64,000 nucleotides of DNA, taken from NCBI RefSeq assembly GCF_019334725.1, contig NZ_CP079818.1:1984001-2048000 (forward strand), written 5' to 3'. The DNA is from Neisseria perflava (GTDB lineage: Bacteria > Pseudomonadota > Gammaproteobacteria > Burkholderiales > Neisseriaceae). The notes below the pieces were generated by a model. The model was not told where the DNA came from. It ran no database searches and saw nothing but the letters and a program-made list of their open reading frames with translations. Below are positions 35,350 to 44,039 of this stretch, one piece after another (the first letter of the stretch is position 1; each line of letters opens with the position of its first letter). The translations under genes and the position numbers were made by a program.

Positions 35350-37698
35350 CTACTTATCAACACTAATTGCCGATTCTTTTTTAACAAACTGAACAACTTG
35401 TTCTTGAGCATTTTTCGTTGCTGCCGCATCGTGCTGCTCAGATTTTGCTGCCGCTTGTTTTTGTTTTTTCTTATTCGTTGCCACTACTTGAGGACAACGC
35501 GTATCGTGGTGATACATTACCTGGCAATGCAGGCATTGGATACATTCGTTCGGATGGATATCGCCTTCTGGTGCAATGGCCTGTACCGGACATTCATGCG
35601 TACAAATCTGACAAGGATTGCCACACATTTTATAGCGGCGCAGCCAGTCAAACACACGGAATCGACCCGGCAATGCGATACCCGCACCCAAAGGACACAG
35701 ATAACGACAGAAGAAACGTTCGATAAACAATCCGGCAATCAGCAAAGCTGCAGCAAACAATACAAACCACCATTCGCGCATAAACTTCAGAATAATTGCG
35801 GTTTTGAAAGGTTCAACTTCTGCAAATTTTTCAGCAGTACCCAAATCATACAGGGAAATAGCCAGCAAACCGAAGAAGATGACGTATTTAATGGCTGTCA
35901 GGCGCGTATGCAACAGATGTGGCACAGTAATTTGTTTTACGCCCAGTTTTTTAGCAATGCGATTGGTCAATTCTTGCAACGAACCGAAAGGACACAGCCA
36001 GCCGCAGAACGTACCCCTGTTCCACAACAGCATGGTCGCCGCTGTAAAGAGCCACAGAATGAACACCAGCGGATCCATCAGGAAGAATTCCCAGTGGAAT
36101 TCAGTCAAAATTGCGGAGAACAAGGTCAATGTATTGACGACCGACAATTGCGCTTGCGCATACCAACCAATATAAACCAGGGTAAATGTCAGGAAGCAGA
36201 GGCGGAAACGGTCATACCATTTTTCGTAACGTACAATCCAGTCTTGGAACAGGAATACCAACAGGAGAATTGTCAAAGCAATACCGACAACAATAATTTG
36301 ACCTTGTTTGGCTTTCCAAACCTGTTTCCAAAGTTGGTTGGAAACACCATCATCACCGGCAGTCGCATCTTCGGCAATACCCGTACTTTCAGGAGCTGAA
36401 GCTACAGCCGCAACTTGCTCAACCGGCGCGCTGATTTCAACAGGTGGTGCTTTTGGATCATCGACATAGTAGCCTTTTGGCAATTCGTAATCCAAATCTG
36501 CATTCACAAAAGCTTTATCGTTAACGCTCAACACACGTTGAATCATCAGTTGTAAACGCCATGGCTCGGCAGCATCAAATTCCACACCTTCCGGGATGGT
36601 AAACCAAGAGACCTCTTTAAATGCAGGTGCACCTTCCGCTGCCAAAGCAACTACACGCTCATGTTGTGCATCAGTAAAACGGAAGCTGGTATCGCCCTGA
36701 ATCATTTCGATACGGTCGAATATACCGCCACGCACATAGCCTGAGCCCTTCCAAGAGTATCGGCCTTCACCGGCAACCATAATCGCCTGTTGACCTGGTT
36801 GCAAACGTTTTTGCAGATTATTCCAACCGGCCTCACCTAAAAGGCTTTTACCGATAGAAGGTTGGCTGACCAAAGCAACATATAAATCAACGAATGTATC
36901 GTTACCATCACCCTGCTCTGCATGCTCAGCAACACCTGCTTTACCACCTTTTTCAAACAATTTGTTGATATCGTCAACAGAAATATGCAGATGACCAACA
37001 GCTTTTTGTTCTAACAGTGCATTCCAAGACTGAATATCTTGTTTATCAGAATTCACAGCACGACGGGGACGGGTTTGAACCGCAGGCTCATTTGCAGCTT
37101 GTTCACCAGAAGCGGCAGCAGCACCGGCTTGAGTCGCTTTATCCGTACCCAAATGATATTGATGAATAACCGATTTGACAGAACGCTGAATACTGTCGTT
37201 AATCACCATTAACGTTACAGTCGCACCACTGATGATATCACCAGGAGCCACGCCAGGCTGCGGAGGATTTTTAATAAAATTTAAGCCAATATATTTATCA
37301 ATGAATTTATCAACACGGGATTGCGGAATACCAATCAGCATAATTGGTTCATGATGTTCAACCAATTTTGCTCCGGCAATAGTGCCATCATTGGCCAATG
37401 CAACCATCGTATCAATCGGCTTACTCGAATAACCGCGCGTATTAACCACATCAGTCGTGATATAAACCAAGCCAAGTTGCTCTTCGCCTTTATATACACG
37501 AGCAACCAAAGGCTTACCTTCAGGTTTGCCGTAGCGATCAGCACCAGGAAAAATTTCAGAAGGCTGAATTTTTGCCAAGAAATCAGGCAAGCGCTCTGCG
37601 TAAGCAGGTAGGCTTACTATCATCATAGAAAATACAGCAAACAGCACAAGGATTCGTTTCCAAATGCCACTTAAGCACTTCATTTCAAGACAGGACAT
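35350..37698 (-). CDS. nosR: NosR, membrane flavo/iron-sulfur protein
   Basis: Needed for nosZ expression or activity in known denitrifiers and thought to pass quinol electrons to NosZ. It is 782 residues. After a signal/anchor there is an FMN-binding domain (about 85-185) with the flavinylation-type SGATVT. About five to six membrane helices follow in the second half, with CGWLCPFGSL and CRYLCPLGAG. Near the C-terminus is a ferredoxin-like cluster region with CGNPCQICTHECP and CIQCLHC. A second ATG five codons in is possible. Its promoter carries an FNR site. Confidence 0.95.
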   Translation of the reverse strand: MSCLEMKCLSGIWKRILVLFAVFSMMIVSLPAYAERLPDFLAKIQPSEIFPGADRYGKPEGKPLVARVYKGEEQLGLVYITTDVVNTRGYSSKPIDTMVALANDGTIAGAKLVEHHEPIMLIGIPQSRVDKFIDKYIGLNFIKNPPQPGVAPGDIISGATVTLMVINDSIQRSVKSVIHQYHLGTDKATQAGAAAASGEQAANEPAVQTRPRRAVNSDKQDIQSWNALLEQKAVGHLHISVDDINKLFEKGGKAGVAEHAEQGDGNDTFVDLYVALVSQPSIGKSLLGEAGWNNLQKRLQPGQQAIMVAGEGRYSWKGSGYVRGGIFDRIEMIQGDTSFRFTDAQHERVVALAAEGAPAFKEVSWFTIPEGVEFDAAEPWRLQLMIQRVLSVNDKAFVNADLDYELPKGYYVDDPKAPPVEISAPVEQVAAVASAPESTGIAEDATAGDDGVSNQLWKQVWKAKQGQIIVVGIALTILLLVFLFQDWIVRYEKWYDRFRLCFLTFTLVYIGWYAQAQLSVVNTLTLFSAILTEFHWEFFLMDPLVFILWLFTAATMLLWNRGTFCGWLCPFGSLQELTNRIAKKLGVKQITVPHLLHTRLTAIKYVIFFGLLAISLYDLGTAEKFAEVEPFKTAIILKFMREWWFVLFAAALLIAGLFIERFFCRYLCPLGAGIALPGRFRVFDWLRRYKMCGNPCQICTHECPVQAIAPEGDIHPNECIQCLHCQVMYHHDTRCPQVVATNKKKQKQAAAKSEQHDAAATKNAQEQVVQFVKKESAISVDK

Positions 37699-37734
37699 GG
37701 CTATTCCCGATATATCGATACTCTAAACACTTAT

Positions 37735-37776
37735 ATTATATGAATCATCTATCGGCAATAATTTGATTAAAATCAA
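37735..37776 (-). promoter_or_regulatory. FNR-dependent promoter of nosR (class II layout)
   Basis: A perfect FNR palindrome TTGAT-TAAA-ATCAA lies at 37763-37776. On the minus strand a perfect -10 TATAAT is at 37735-37740. With the start placed seven bases after it (about 37728), the FNR centre falls exactly at -41.5, the standard class II activator position. No -35 is needed in this layout. This predicts that the nos operon is induced when oxygen falls. Confidence 0.85.
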
Positions 37777-38059
37777 ATTTACAAATCTTAAAATCAAATT
37801 CCACATGCTAATAATACTTTAGAACTATAAAAATAAATCTTTTATTAGTAGACATGAAATATAGGAAAATCAACTTAATCAATGACCATCTTTATATTGT
37901 TAACTTATTTATAATAATACTCAAAACAATTTCTAATATTTTATTTAGCATATATTTAATAGAATATAATCTGACTTAGATTTTCATAAGCCGTCTGAAA
38001 ATATCGAAAATACTTTAACCTACCCTTGCAATAATAAAATACAGTCCCTGCAAAAACAA

Positions 38060-38086
38060 AAAGAGCCTGTATAAAACAGGCTCTTT
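38060..38086 (-). terminator. Intrinsic terminator of the porin gene
   Basis: 11-bp arms 38060-38070 and 38076-38086 with a 5-nt loop; on the minus strand a T-rich run follows. It is not made of DUS, as is common for highly expressed genes. Confidence 0.9.
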
Positions 38087-38108
38087 TTCAGGCTAATCTT
38101 AAGTCAGA

Positions 38109-39170
38109 TTAGAATTTGTGACGCAGGCCAACAGTACCAGCAGTTTTCTCGTATTTGTTGTCGCCTTTGCCTTCTTTCAACCAGCCGGCAGAAACCAGAG
38201 CAGAAGTGCGTTTAGAGAAGTCGTAGTCAGCACCAACGATAACTTGGTTGTAAGCGCTGTTCTCTTGTTTCACGCCTTCTTCTTTAGCTTTAAAGCCGTG
38301 AGCGTAAGAAACACGAGGAGTTACATTACCGAAGCGGTAAGCAGCAGTTGCACCAACTTCAGTACGTTCGTTTTTCTTAGCACCAGCTACGTCAGCTTTG
38401 AAGCCTTCGTATTGACCTACAACAGCAACCATCAGGTTGTTAGCATCGTAACCAGCAGTCAGACGGTGAGCTTGGTGATCTTTATAAGTACCAGCAGTCA
38501 AAGTAGTGTTGCTGTTGAACGCATCCAGGTAACCAGAAGTCAAGTCAGCACGTTTAGCATAAGAACCAGCGTAGCGACCGAAGAAGCCAGAGTTTTCGTA
38601 GTTCAGACCCAAGTCGTAAGACTCACGGCTTTTCACAGTGTGAGTGTATTTGTCGCCAGGGTTAGCATTGTCACGAGGTTGGTATTGTACGCTTGCGCTG
38701 AAACCACCCAATACAGGAGTATCGTAACGTACAGATACTTTACGAGAATCTACACGTTTGATTTTACCCAATTGCAGAGCGTCTGCGTTAGCATCACTAG
38801 ATTCCCAAGGGTCGAAGCTATCGCTGCTGTCGTTCAGAGCAGTATTCAAGTTACCGGCACGAACTTTACCGAAACCGCCTTCCAAGCCCAAGAAAGATTC
38901 ACGGTTAGCGAAACCAGAGTCACCACCGGCGATAGAAGTTTTTTGTTCAACTTGCCAGATAGCATTCAGGTTGCTACCCAAGTGTTCGTGGCCTTTGAAA
39001 CCGATGCGAGAGCCGAAGTCAGCAATCTCAGTAGCAGTTTTAGAAGAAGTCTTACCCTCTTTTACTTTAGAAATTTCTACGCCAGCTTTAATTTGACCGT
39101 ACAGAGTTACGTCAGCCATAGCTGCAACAGGCAGGGCAGCCAGAGTCAGGGCAATCAGGGATTTTTTCAT
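38109..39170 (-). CDS. Outer-membrane porin, PorB type
   Basis: Trimeric general porin of the Neisseria PorA/PorB family. The 353-residue protein has a 19-residue signal peptide (ending AMA), then [15 protein letters not shown], the usual mature start. Alternating beta strands end with the required C-terminal aromatic in GLRHKF. The eyelet region [25 protein letters not shown] and the variable surface loops are visible. Its codon choice is strongly biased, as in very abundant proteins, and this produces a long false frame on the other strand. Which of PorA or PorB it matches best cannot be settled here, but commensals usually carry only PorB. Confidence 0.93.
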   Translation of the reverse strand: MKKSLIALTLAALPVAAMADVTLYGQIKAGVEISKVKEGKTSSKTATEIADFGSRIGFKGHEHLGSNLNAIWQVEQKTSIAGGDSGFANRESFLGLEGGFGKVRAGNLNTALNDSSDSFDPWESSDANADALQLGKIKRVDSRKVSVRYDTPVLGGFSASVQYQPRDNANPGDKYTHTVKSRESYDLGLNYENSGFFGRYAGSYAKRADLTSGYLDAFNSNTTLTAGTYKDHQAHRLTAGYDANNLMVAVVGQYEGFKADVAGAKKNERTEVGATAAYRFGNVTPRVSYAHGFKAKEEGVKQENSAYNQVIVGADYDFSKRTSALVSAGWLKEGKGDNKYEKTAGTVGLRHKF

Positions 39171-39483
39171 TGCTGTATTCCTTTTCTATTGTGAAGAAAT
39201 AACTTAAGCAGACCGGACAATCCGCTTAGGCTTACTTTATCGCTGGAATCAGCGATTCCATGACTGTCACTATAATTGTTCCTTTCTAAAAAAACAAACT
39301 TTATTCAATTCCCCCCCACTACCGTAGAAACCAAATAAAGGTAGAGACAACCCAAATAATGGAAATTTATTATTTAAAATCAATGATAAATTTCTTCAAA
39401 ACCCAAATTTGCATTTTTACAACACTTTATCAGTTTACACATCAATCACGCTATTTTGTTGCTTTTATACCAACAATCCGCAG
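39171..39483. other. Gap between the porin gene and truA
   Basis: The porin promoter and leader fill the left part. The right part is A+T-rich without coding frames; no hairpin terminator after truA was seen other than its terminal DUS. Confidence 0.55.
39244..39317 (-). promoter_or_regulatory. Porin promoter, G tract and 5'-end mRNA hairpin
   Basis: On the minus strand: a run of seven G (39311-39317), then TTGTTT at 39292-39297, a 17-bp spacer and TATAGT at 39269-39274. A transcript from about 39262 would begin with a perfect 7-bp hairpin, loop of three (39244-39260). The leader would be about 92 nt with AAAAGGAA before the ATG. Confidence 0.6.
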
Positions 39484-40329
39484 TCAGGCCGTCTGAAAAT
39501 CATTACCTAGAACGCTCATCCACTCGGGCAAAGATAGTTGTGTCACCCCAAACTCATCAGGATAGTCAACACCTGTTAAATATAGACCATCAGACATAAA
39601 AGTTGGCGGAGCCTTCAATCTGCTTTTTGCATGAAAGACCGACTCAAACTCATCTACACTGATTCTGCCACTACCTACGTACACCAATGCCCCCATAATA
39701 TTGCGTACCATATGATGCAAGAATGCATTTCCATGCAAATCAAGGCACAGATAGCGAGAAGTTCCACTAATCTTTGTACTATATAGTGTCTTTATAGGGG
39801 ACTTCGCCTGACATTCGGCCGCTCGAAAGCTGGAAAAGTCATGTTCCCCCTCCAACAAGGCAGCAGCCTGCCTCATCAGATTTAAATCTAATTTCAAATG
39901 CGTCCACCCTACTCTGCCAACTAATAATGGAGAACGAACCGGTGAAGATTCCAATAAATAGCGATAATGGCGGCCATAAGCATCAAATCGGGCATGGAAA
40001 TGAGGTACAACTTTTTGCGCAACCAACACAGCAACACCATCAGGCAAATGTGCATTGACACCACGCACCCATGCTTGCTCCGGACGACTTACTGACGTAT
40101 CAAAATGCACCACTTGAGCAGTTGCATGCACACCCGTATCCGTCCTTCCCGCAACAATAGTATTAATTTGCTCCCTTGCTATTGAAGACAACGCCTGCTC
40201 TAAGGCCGTCTGAACAGTCGGCAAATCTCCGGCCTGTTTTTGCCAACCATAAAAACGGCTTCCATCATAAGAGAGGGTCAAAGCCCAACGCTGCATCAGA
40301 TGCCCTGTTGTATTTGCTTGTTCAGTCAT
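39484..40329 (-). CDS. truA: tRNA pseudouridine(38-40) synthase
   Basis: Converts uridines 38-40 of the anticodon arm to pseudouridine. The 281-residue protein has [13 protein letters not shown], the catalytic Asp64 in [16 protein letters not shown], and [24 protein letters not shown]. The last codons are written by a DUS: its complement reads FQTA and then the TGA stop. An inner ATG (codon 12) is possible, but the outer one has AAGAAG upstream. It follows fimV, an order also known in other Neisseria. Confidence 0.95.
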   Translation of the reverse strand: MTEQANTTGHLMQRWALTLSYDGSRFYGWQKQAGDLPTVQTALEQALSSIAREQINTIVAGRTDTGVHATAQVVHFDTSVSRPEQAWVRGVNAHLPDGVAVLVAQKVVPHFHARFDAYGRHYRYLLESSPVRSPLLVGRVGWTHLKLDLNLMRQAAALLEGEHDFSSFRAAECQAKSPIKTLYSTKISGTSRYLCLDLHGNAFLHHMVRNIMGALVYVGSGRISVDEFESVFHAKSRLKAPPTFMSDGLYLTGVDYPDEFGVTQLSLPEWMSVLGNDFQTA

Positions 40330-40383
40330 TTCTTATACTTCTTGTAAATTGATATTGTTGCCTACGCTTAAGCAACAAATATT

Positions 40384-40408
40384 AAAAAGGCGTGATCAAC
40401 ACACGCCT
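40384..40408 (-). terminator. Second hairpin terminator between fimV and truA
   Basis: 7-bp arms 40388-40394 and 40402-40408; on the minus strand five T residues follow. Confidence 0.7.
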
Positions 40409-40517
40409 CCATTATGTATTTCAGACGGCCTTCATCTTCAACCATCACATAAAGCTGAAATCTTACCCAACTGATAATAGACTCAGCCAAAATCTTGCTT
40501 TTTAATTTACCATAAAA

Positions 40518-40542
40518 AAGATGCCGTCTGAAACGGCATCTT
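40518..40542 (-). terminator. fimV terminator made from a single DUS
   Basis: A 10-bp stem (40518-40527 with 40533-40542) with a 5-nt loop is built around one DUS of the AT dialect, followed on the minus strand by six T residues. It shows that one DUS plus a short complement is enough for a terminator. Confidence 0.85.
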
Positions 40543-40556
40543 CATTTTACTGGTAC

Positions 40557-42590
40557 TTATACGCCAAGCTCTTTCATCAGTTTTTGGGCTTTATACAGAA
40601 TATCTCCTTCAGCCTCTTCAATCAGCGCTTGCAATGTTTCTCGAGCCGCTTCAGGATCACCGATTTCGATATACATCTTAGCCAAATCATATTTGGCTTC
40701 AAGCGGTGCAGTCATACCGACTGATTCTGAAACAAAGCCTCTTTCACTATTGCTTTTATCGGCAGCCACTGAAACATCTTCAGCTCCCCATTCCAATGCA
40801 CCTTCTTCAATCACAAACTCAGAAGCAGCTTCTTCTTTCTCTACTTCTTCTTTGGTTTCTTGAATTTGCAAGTCTTGATCTTGCTTGATATCGAATGGCA
40901 ACACATGGCCGTCTGAATCTTCAGGGGTATCTACCGTAAACTCGAGTGGCTCTTCATTTCTTGACTCGAAGACTTTTGTTTCTGTCGCAAAATCAAACTC
41001 ATCAAATGTATTTACCTGCTCTTCTTTACGTTCAGGCATAACAACGGATACCGGCTGATATGGATTTTCCGGTTCAGGCTCGTACACGCTTTCTGTTGAT
41101 TCGATACTATCCCAATCAGCATAGCGACGTTGCTCTGTCTCTGCATCATGCGTTACTGCACCTGAAAGAATACCTGTCTGACTATTGTCAATCTTACCCA
41201 AATCAAGTTTAACATCATTAATAGTGGAAGATTCTTCTACTTCATTGATGACCACATCATCTTCGAAATCGTCTTCGATAAACAGACCGTCTTGAATTTT
41301 TTCAGACGGCGTTACTTTAGTTGTAGCAACCGCAGCAGCTGAAGCAGCAACATTTTTCTGTACAGCCTTTTCTTCATCCTTACGGCTTACAGGCGCTGCT
41401 TCCGGCTCATCTTTACGTTTACCGGCAGCTTTCAACAACAACCAAGCAGCAATAAGGGCTGCACCGCCTGCCAATAACCATTTCCATAAATTACCATCTG
41501 ATTCGCTTTCTGTTTGCTCCGCGACAGAATCAGTGGTTGCAACAGGCTCAGAAGCCACTATATTCTCTTGAGCATCGGAAGCCATAGCTTCTTGAATATC
41601 GGACGCAGGAACAGTCGATGCGGCTTTTTCATTAACCGCTGCAGATGCTGCTTGTTCTGTTTGTTCAGCTGAAGCTTGTTTTACTTCTTCCTGTTGCTGT
41701 GTATTTACGCCAGCATCTTTAACCTGAGCTTCAGTTTGAGCATCAGGCTGAACAACAGGTTTTTCTGTTTTAGCCTCTGTTGTATTAGCGGTTTCATTAG
41801 CTTTTTCTGTTGCCGTATTAGTTTTAGCAGGAGCAGAAGCAGCCAAGCGTTGCAATTCGCTACGGTTTGGAATATTCAGTACTTTACCTGCCAACATACG
41901 GTTGGCATTATTATCAATAAACACATCCGGGTTGGCATTTACCAAAGCCTGGATGGTTTGATCCAAGGTCATACCTTGCGGACGGATGCTCGACGCAATG
42001 GCCATCAGGGTTTCACCCGTACGCACCAAATGCTGTCTGCCTAAACGTGAGGCAGTGTCGTTTTTAGCAGAGGCCGTCTGAACTTGTTTTTTCTCAGCCT
42101 TACGCTGCACATCCTTACGCACCTGAGTGGCCTGATTACCTGCTGCTTTATTATTTTTCGTTGCAGGCTGTTGGACATTACGTGTCGGCTCGGAGGATTG
42201 AGATTCAGTGGCCGGACGGGTACGAACAGATGCAGCATCTTTAGAATCATATCCGGCCGGATCGATAATGGCGGTGTATTCACGCGATTGCGCGCCGATA
42301 CCTACTTGGAAAACCAAAACAGGATCTTTGATGGCTTGAGAAGAGCGGATAGTAACGACTGCCTTATCGCCTGATTTGCGTACCGCCGCGCGCAAATTGC
42401 CATTTGAAATAGTGGCCTTACCGCCATTGAGCAGAGCCTGAGCTTCCTCACCAGTCACAGTGATACTGCCTGTAAAAGGCTCACCCAAATGAGATTGAAC
42501 ATTCAAGCCCCCCAAACCCGCAGAGGCACTGAGCGATGTCATTAAAGCGATAGAAGCTGTAATTAATTTAATATTGTGATGTTTTTTCAA
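40557..42590 (-). CDS. fimV: FimV-family protein (TspA homologue)
   Basis: Inner-membrane peptidoglycan-associated protein linked to type IV pilus function and polarity; the meningococcal version is the T-cell antigen TspA. It has 677 residues: signal peptide (about 1-25), FimV N-terminal domain with LNVQSHLGEPFTGSI, a Lys/Gln/Ala-rich linker, and a LysM domain (about 188-250, HLVRTGETLMAIASSI). One membrane helix (about 370-388) precedes a long acidic cytoplasmic part. The conserved FimV C-terminal TPR motif KYDLAKMYIEIGDPEAARETL closes it. Confidence 0.92.
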   Translation of the reverse strand: MKKHHNIKLITASIALMTSLSASAGLGGLNVQSHLGEPFTGSITVTGEEAQALLNGGKATISNGNLRAAVRKSGDKAVVTIRSSQAIKDPVLVFQVGIGAQSREYTAIIDPAGYDSKDAASVRTRPATESQSSEPTRNVQQPATKNNKAAGNQATQVRKDVQRKAEKKQVQTASAKNDTASRLGRQHLVRTGETLMAIASSIRPQGMTLDQTIQALVNANPDVFIDNNANRMLAGKVLNIPNRSELQRLAASAPAKTNTATEKANETANTTEAKTEKPVVQPDAQTEAQVKDAGVNTQQQEEVKQASAEQTEQAASAAVNEKAASTVPASDIQEAMASDAQENIVASEPVATTDSVAEQTESESDGNLWKWLLAGGAALIAAWLLLKAAGKRKDEPEAAPVSRKDEEKAVQKNVAASAAAVATTKVTPSEKIQDGLFIEDDFEDDVVINEVEESSTINDVKLDLGKIDNSQTGILSGAVTHDAETEQRRYADWDSIESTESVYEPEPENPYQPVSVVMPERKEEQVNTFDEFDFATETKVFESRNEEPLEFTVDTPEDSDGHVLPFDIKQDQDLQIQETKEEVEKEEAASEFVIEEGALEWGAEDVSVAADKSNSERGFVSESVGMTAPLEAKYDLAKMYIEIGDPEAARETLQALIEEAEGDILYKAQKLMKELGV

Positions 42591-42895
42591 AACGGATCCC
42601 CTGTTCGAAAATTATGGTACTAACCAATGTGCGCGCATTCAACCATATATTTACTAGATATTACGTCATGATATATTTTTAACCTATTCCTGCCAAGCAA
42701 TAGAGGCTATTCAGCCTAAAACTCCTTAGCAAATCTATTACTTTTGCATGCTTGTGTTTCTTTTTTACAAATTTCGCTAACCCAAAACAAATATTTTATA
42801 TAAATATATGTGGTATTAAAGTCATGGGGAAAGGTGCAAAAAAACACATCTCCCTGTATGATTAGCATTTACTCAATTAGTTTCATCATTAATAT
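42591..42895. other. Divergent promoter region of fimV and yciB
   Basis: 305 bp, strongly A+T-rich, no open frame and no repeat. It must hold promoters for both neighbours, but I could not assign them with confidence. Confidence 0.5.
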
Positions 42896-43429
42896 ATGAA
42901 GATTTTGAGCGACTTATTCGCCGTATTCTTATTTTTCATCACATATATCATCACCAAAGACATGATTGCCGCAACGGCTGTTGCGGTTATAGTCGGCATT
43001 GCCCAAGCTGCGCTGACCTTTTGGAAACACCGTAAACTGGATACCATGCAATGGGTCAGCCTGATTTTGATTGTCTTTTTTGGCGGCGCAACGATTCTGC
43101 TGAAAGACAACCGCTTTATCATGTGGAAACCGACCGTTCTGTTTTGGATCGGCGCCATCGTCATGCTGTTCAGCCACCTTGCCGGTAAAAACGGGCTTAA
43201 AGCCGTCATGGGCAAAGAAATGCAGCTCCCTGATTTTGTATGGACGCGCCTGACTTATGCATGGATTGGCTTCCTGATTTTTATGGGTGCGGCCAACCTC
43301 TTTGTCTTTACGTATTTTCCAGACCAATGGGTCAATTACAAACTGTTTGGCACATTGGGTTTTACAATCATTTTTTCCATCGCACAGGGTATGTATCTGA
43401 TGCGTTTCCAGCCTAAGGAGGATCAATAA
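42896..43429 (+). CDS. yciB: Septation protein A (YciB/IspZ family)
   Basis: Inner-membrane protein involved in cell envelope synthesis and septation in enterobacteria. The 177-residue protein has five membrane segments and the typical start MKILSDLFAVFLFFITYIITKDMIAAT, followed by KHRKLDTMQW, GGATILLKDNRFIMWKPTVLFW and ADQ-type loop FPDQWVNYKLFGTLG. Its stop overlaps the start of the YciI gene (TAATG). The trio yciB, YciI and BolA genes is a compact operon. Confidence 0.93.
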   Translation: MKILSDLFAVFLFFITYIITKDMIAATAVAVIVGIAQAALTFWKHRKLDTMQWVSLILIVFFGGATILLKDNRFIMWKPTVLFWIGAIVMLFSHLAGKNGLKAVMGKEMQLPDFVWTRLTYAWIGFLIFMGAANLFVFTYFPDQWVNYKLFGTLGFTIIFSIAQGMYLMRFQPKEDQ

Positions 43430-43719
43430 TGGAATATTTCATGCTTTTGGCAACTGATGCCGAAGATGTCCACGAAGCACGCATGGCAGTACGCCCTGCT
43501 CATTTAGCACGCTTAGAAGAATTGAAAGCGCAAGGCCGTCTGCTGACTGCAGGCCCCAATCCTTTACCAGATAATCCAGAACGCGTTTCCGGCAGCCTGA
43601 TTGTGGCTCAATTCGAATCTTTGGACGCTGCACAAGAATGGGCTGAACAAGACCCTTACGTCGATGCCGGCGTATACGCAGAAGTATTGATTAAACCCTT
43701 TAAAGCCGTATTCAAATGA
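43429..43719 (+). CDS. YciI-like protein
   Basis: Small cytoplasmic protein of 96 residues with the YCII ferredoxin-like fold. It shows EYFMLLATDAEDVHEARMAVRPAHLARLEEL, the family's conserved His/Asp pair region, LTAGPNP and WAEQDPYVDAGVY. The biochemical role of stand-alone YciI proteins is not known. AAGGAGG overlaps the end of yciB as its ribosome site, and it overlaps the bolA start by 4 bp. Confidence 0.9.
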   Translation: MEYFMLLATDAEDVHEARMAVRPAHLARLEELKAQGRLLTAGPNPLPDNPERVSGSLIVAQFESLDAAQEWAEQDPYVDAGVYAEVLIKPFKAVFK

Positions 43720-43988
43720 GCAATATGCGTCAAATTATCGAGGAACGCCTGCAGGCGCTTGAGCCTGAGTTCTTCGATTTTGAAGATGAAAGCCACCTGC
43801 ACGCCGGCCATGCCGGTAATAAAGGCGGCGGGCATTACGCCATAGTGGTGGTCAGCAACGCATTTGAAAACATTGGCCGCCTCCAGCGGCAACGTATGAT
43901 TAAGCAGCTTTTACAGGACTTGTTTTCAGACGGCCTGATTCATGCACTCAGTATCAAAGCAGCCACGCCGGACGAATACTTCCATTAA
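43716..43988 (+). CDS. BolA family protein
   Basis: BolA proteins partner with monothiol glutaredoxins in iron-sulfur cluster handling and can act as transcription regulators. The 90-residue protein has the BolA core HLHAGHAGNKGGGHYAIVVVSNAFENIGRLQRQRMI with conserved glycines and His. A DUS in the gene encodes FSDGLIHALSIK, the segment that forms the last helix. The first codons overlap the YciI gene. Confidence 0.93.
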   Translation: MSNMRQIIEERLQALEPEFFDFEDESHLHAGHAGNKGGGHYAIVVVSNAFENIGRLQRQRMIKQLLQDLFSDGLIHALSIKAATPDEYFH

Positions 43989-44039
43989 GATTACTGCCCA
44001 AACTTTGATTTCCAATCATTAATTTAAAAGAGAAATACG

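Larger units (their letters stand above)
37699..38108. other. Gap between nosR and the porin gene
   Basis: Contains the FNR promoter and the porin terminator described separately. The rest is very A+T-rich, with a lone DUS near 37989, and shows no coding frame. Confidence 0.6.

Noticed and set aside
35398..36399. A 333-codon plus-strand open frame opposite nosR
   Set aside because: Low-complexity Gln/Arg/Thr-rich translation without motifs; the minus strand encodes the iron-sulfur and membrane segments of NosR.
38118..39194. A 358-codon plus-strand open frame opposite the porin gene
   Set aside because: It is a shadow of the biased codon use of the porin: Ser/Thr/Val-rich, no domain, no ribosome site, and the minus-strand frame has signal peptide, beta strands and terminal Phe.
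39311..39317. The G tract as a phase-variation switch of the porin
   Set aside because: Seven residues is short and it lies upstream of the -35, not in the spacer, so switching by spacer length is not supported; kept only as a minor note.
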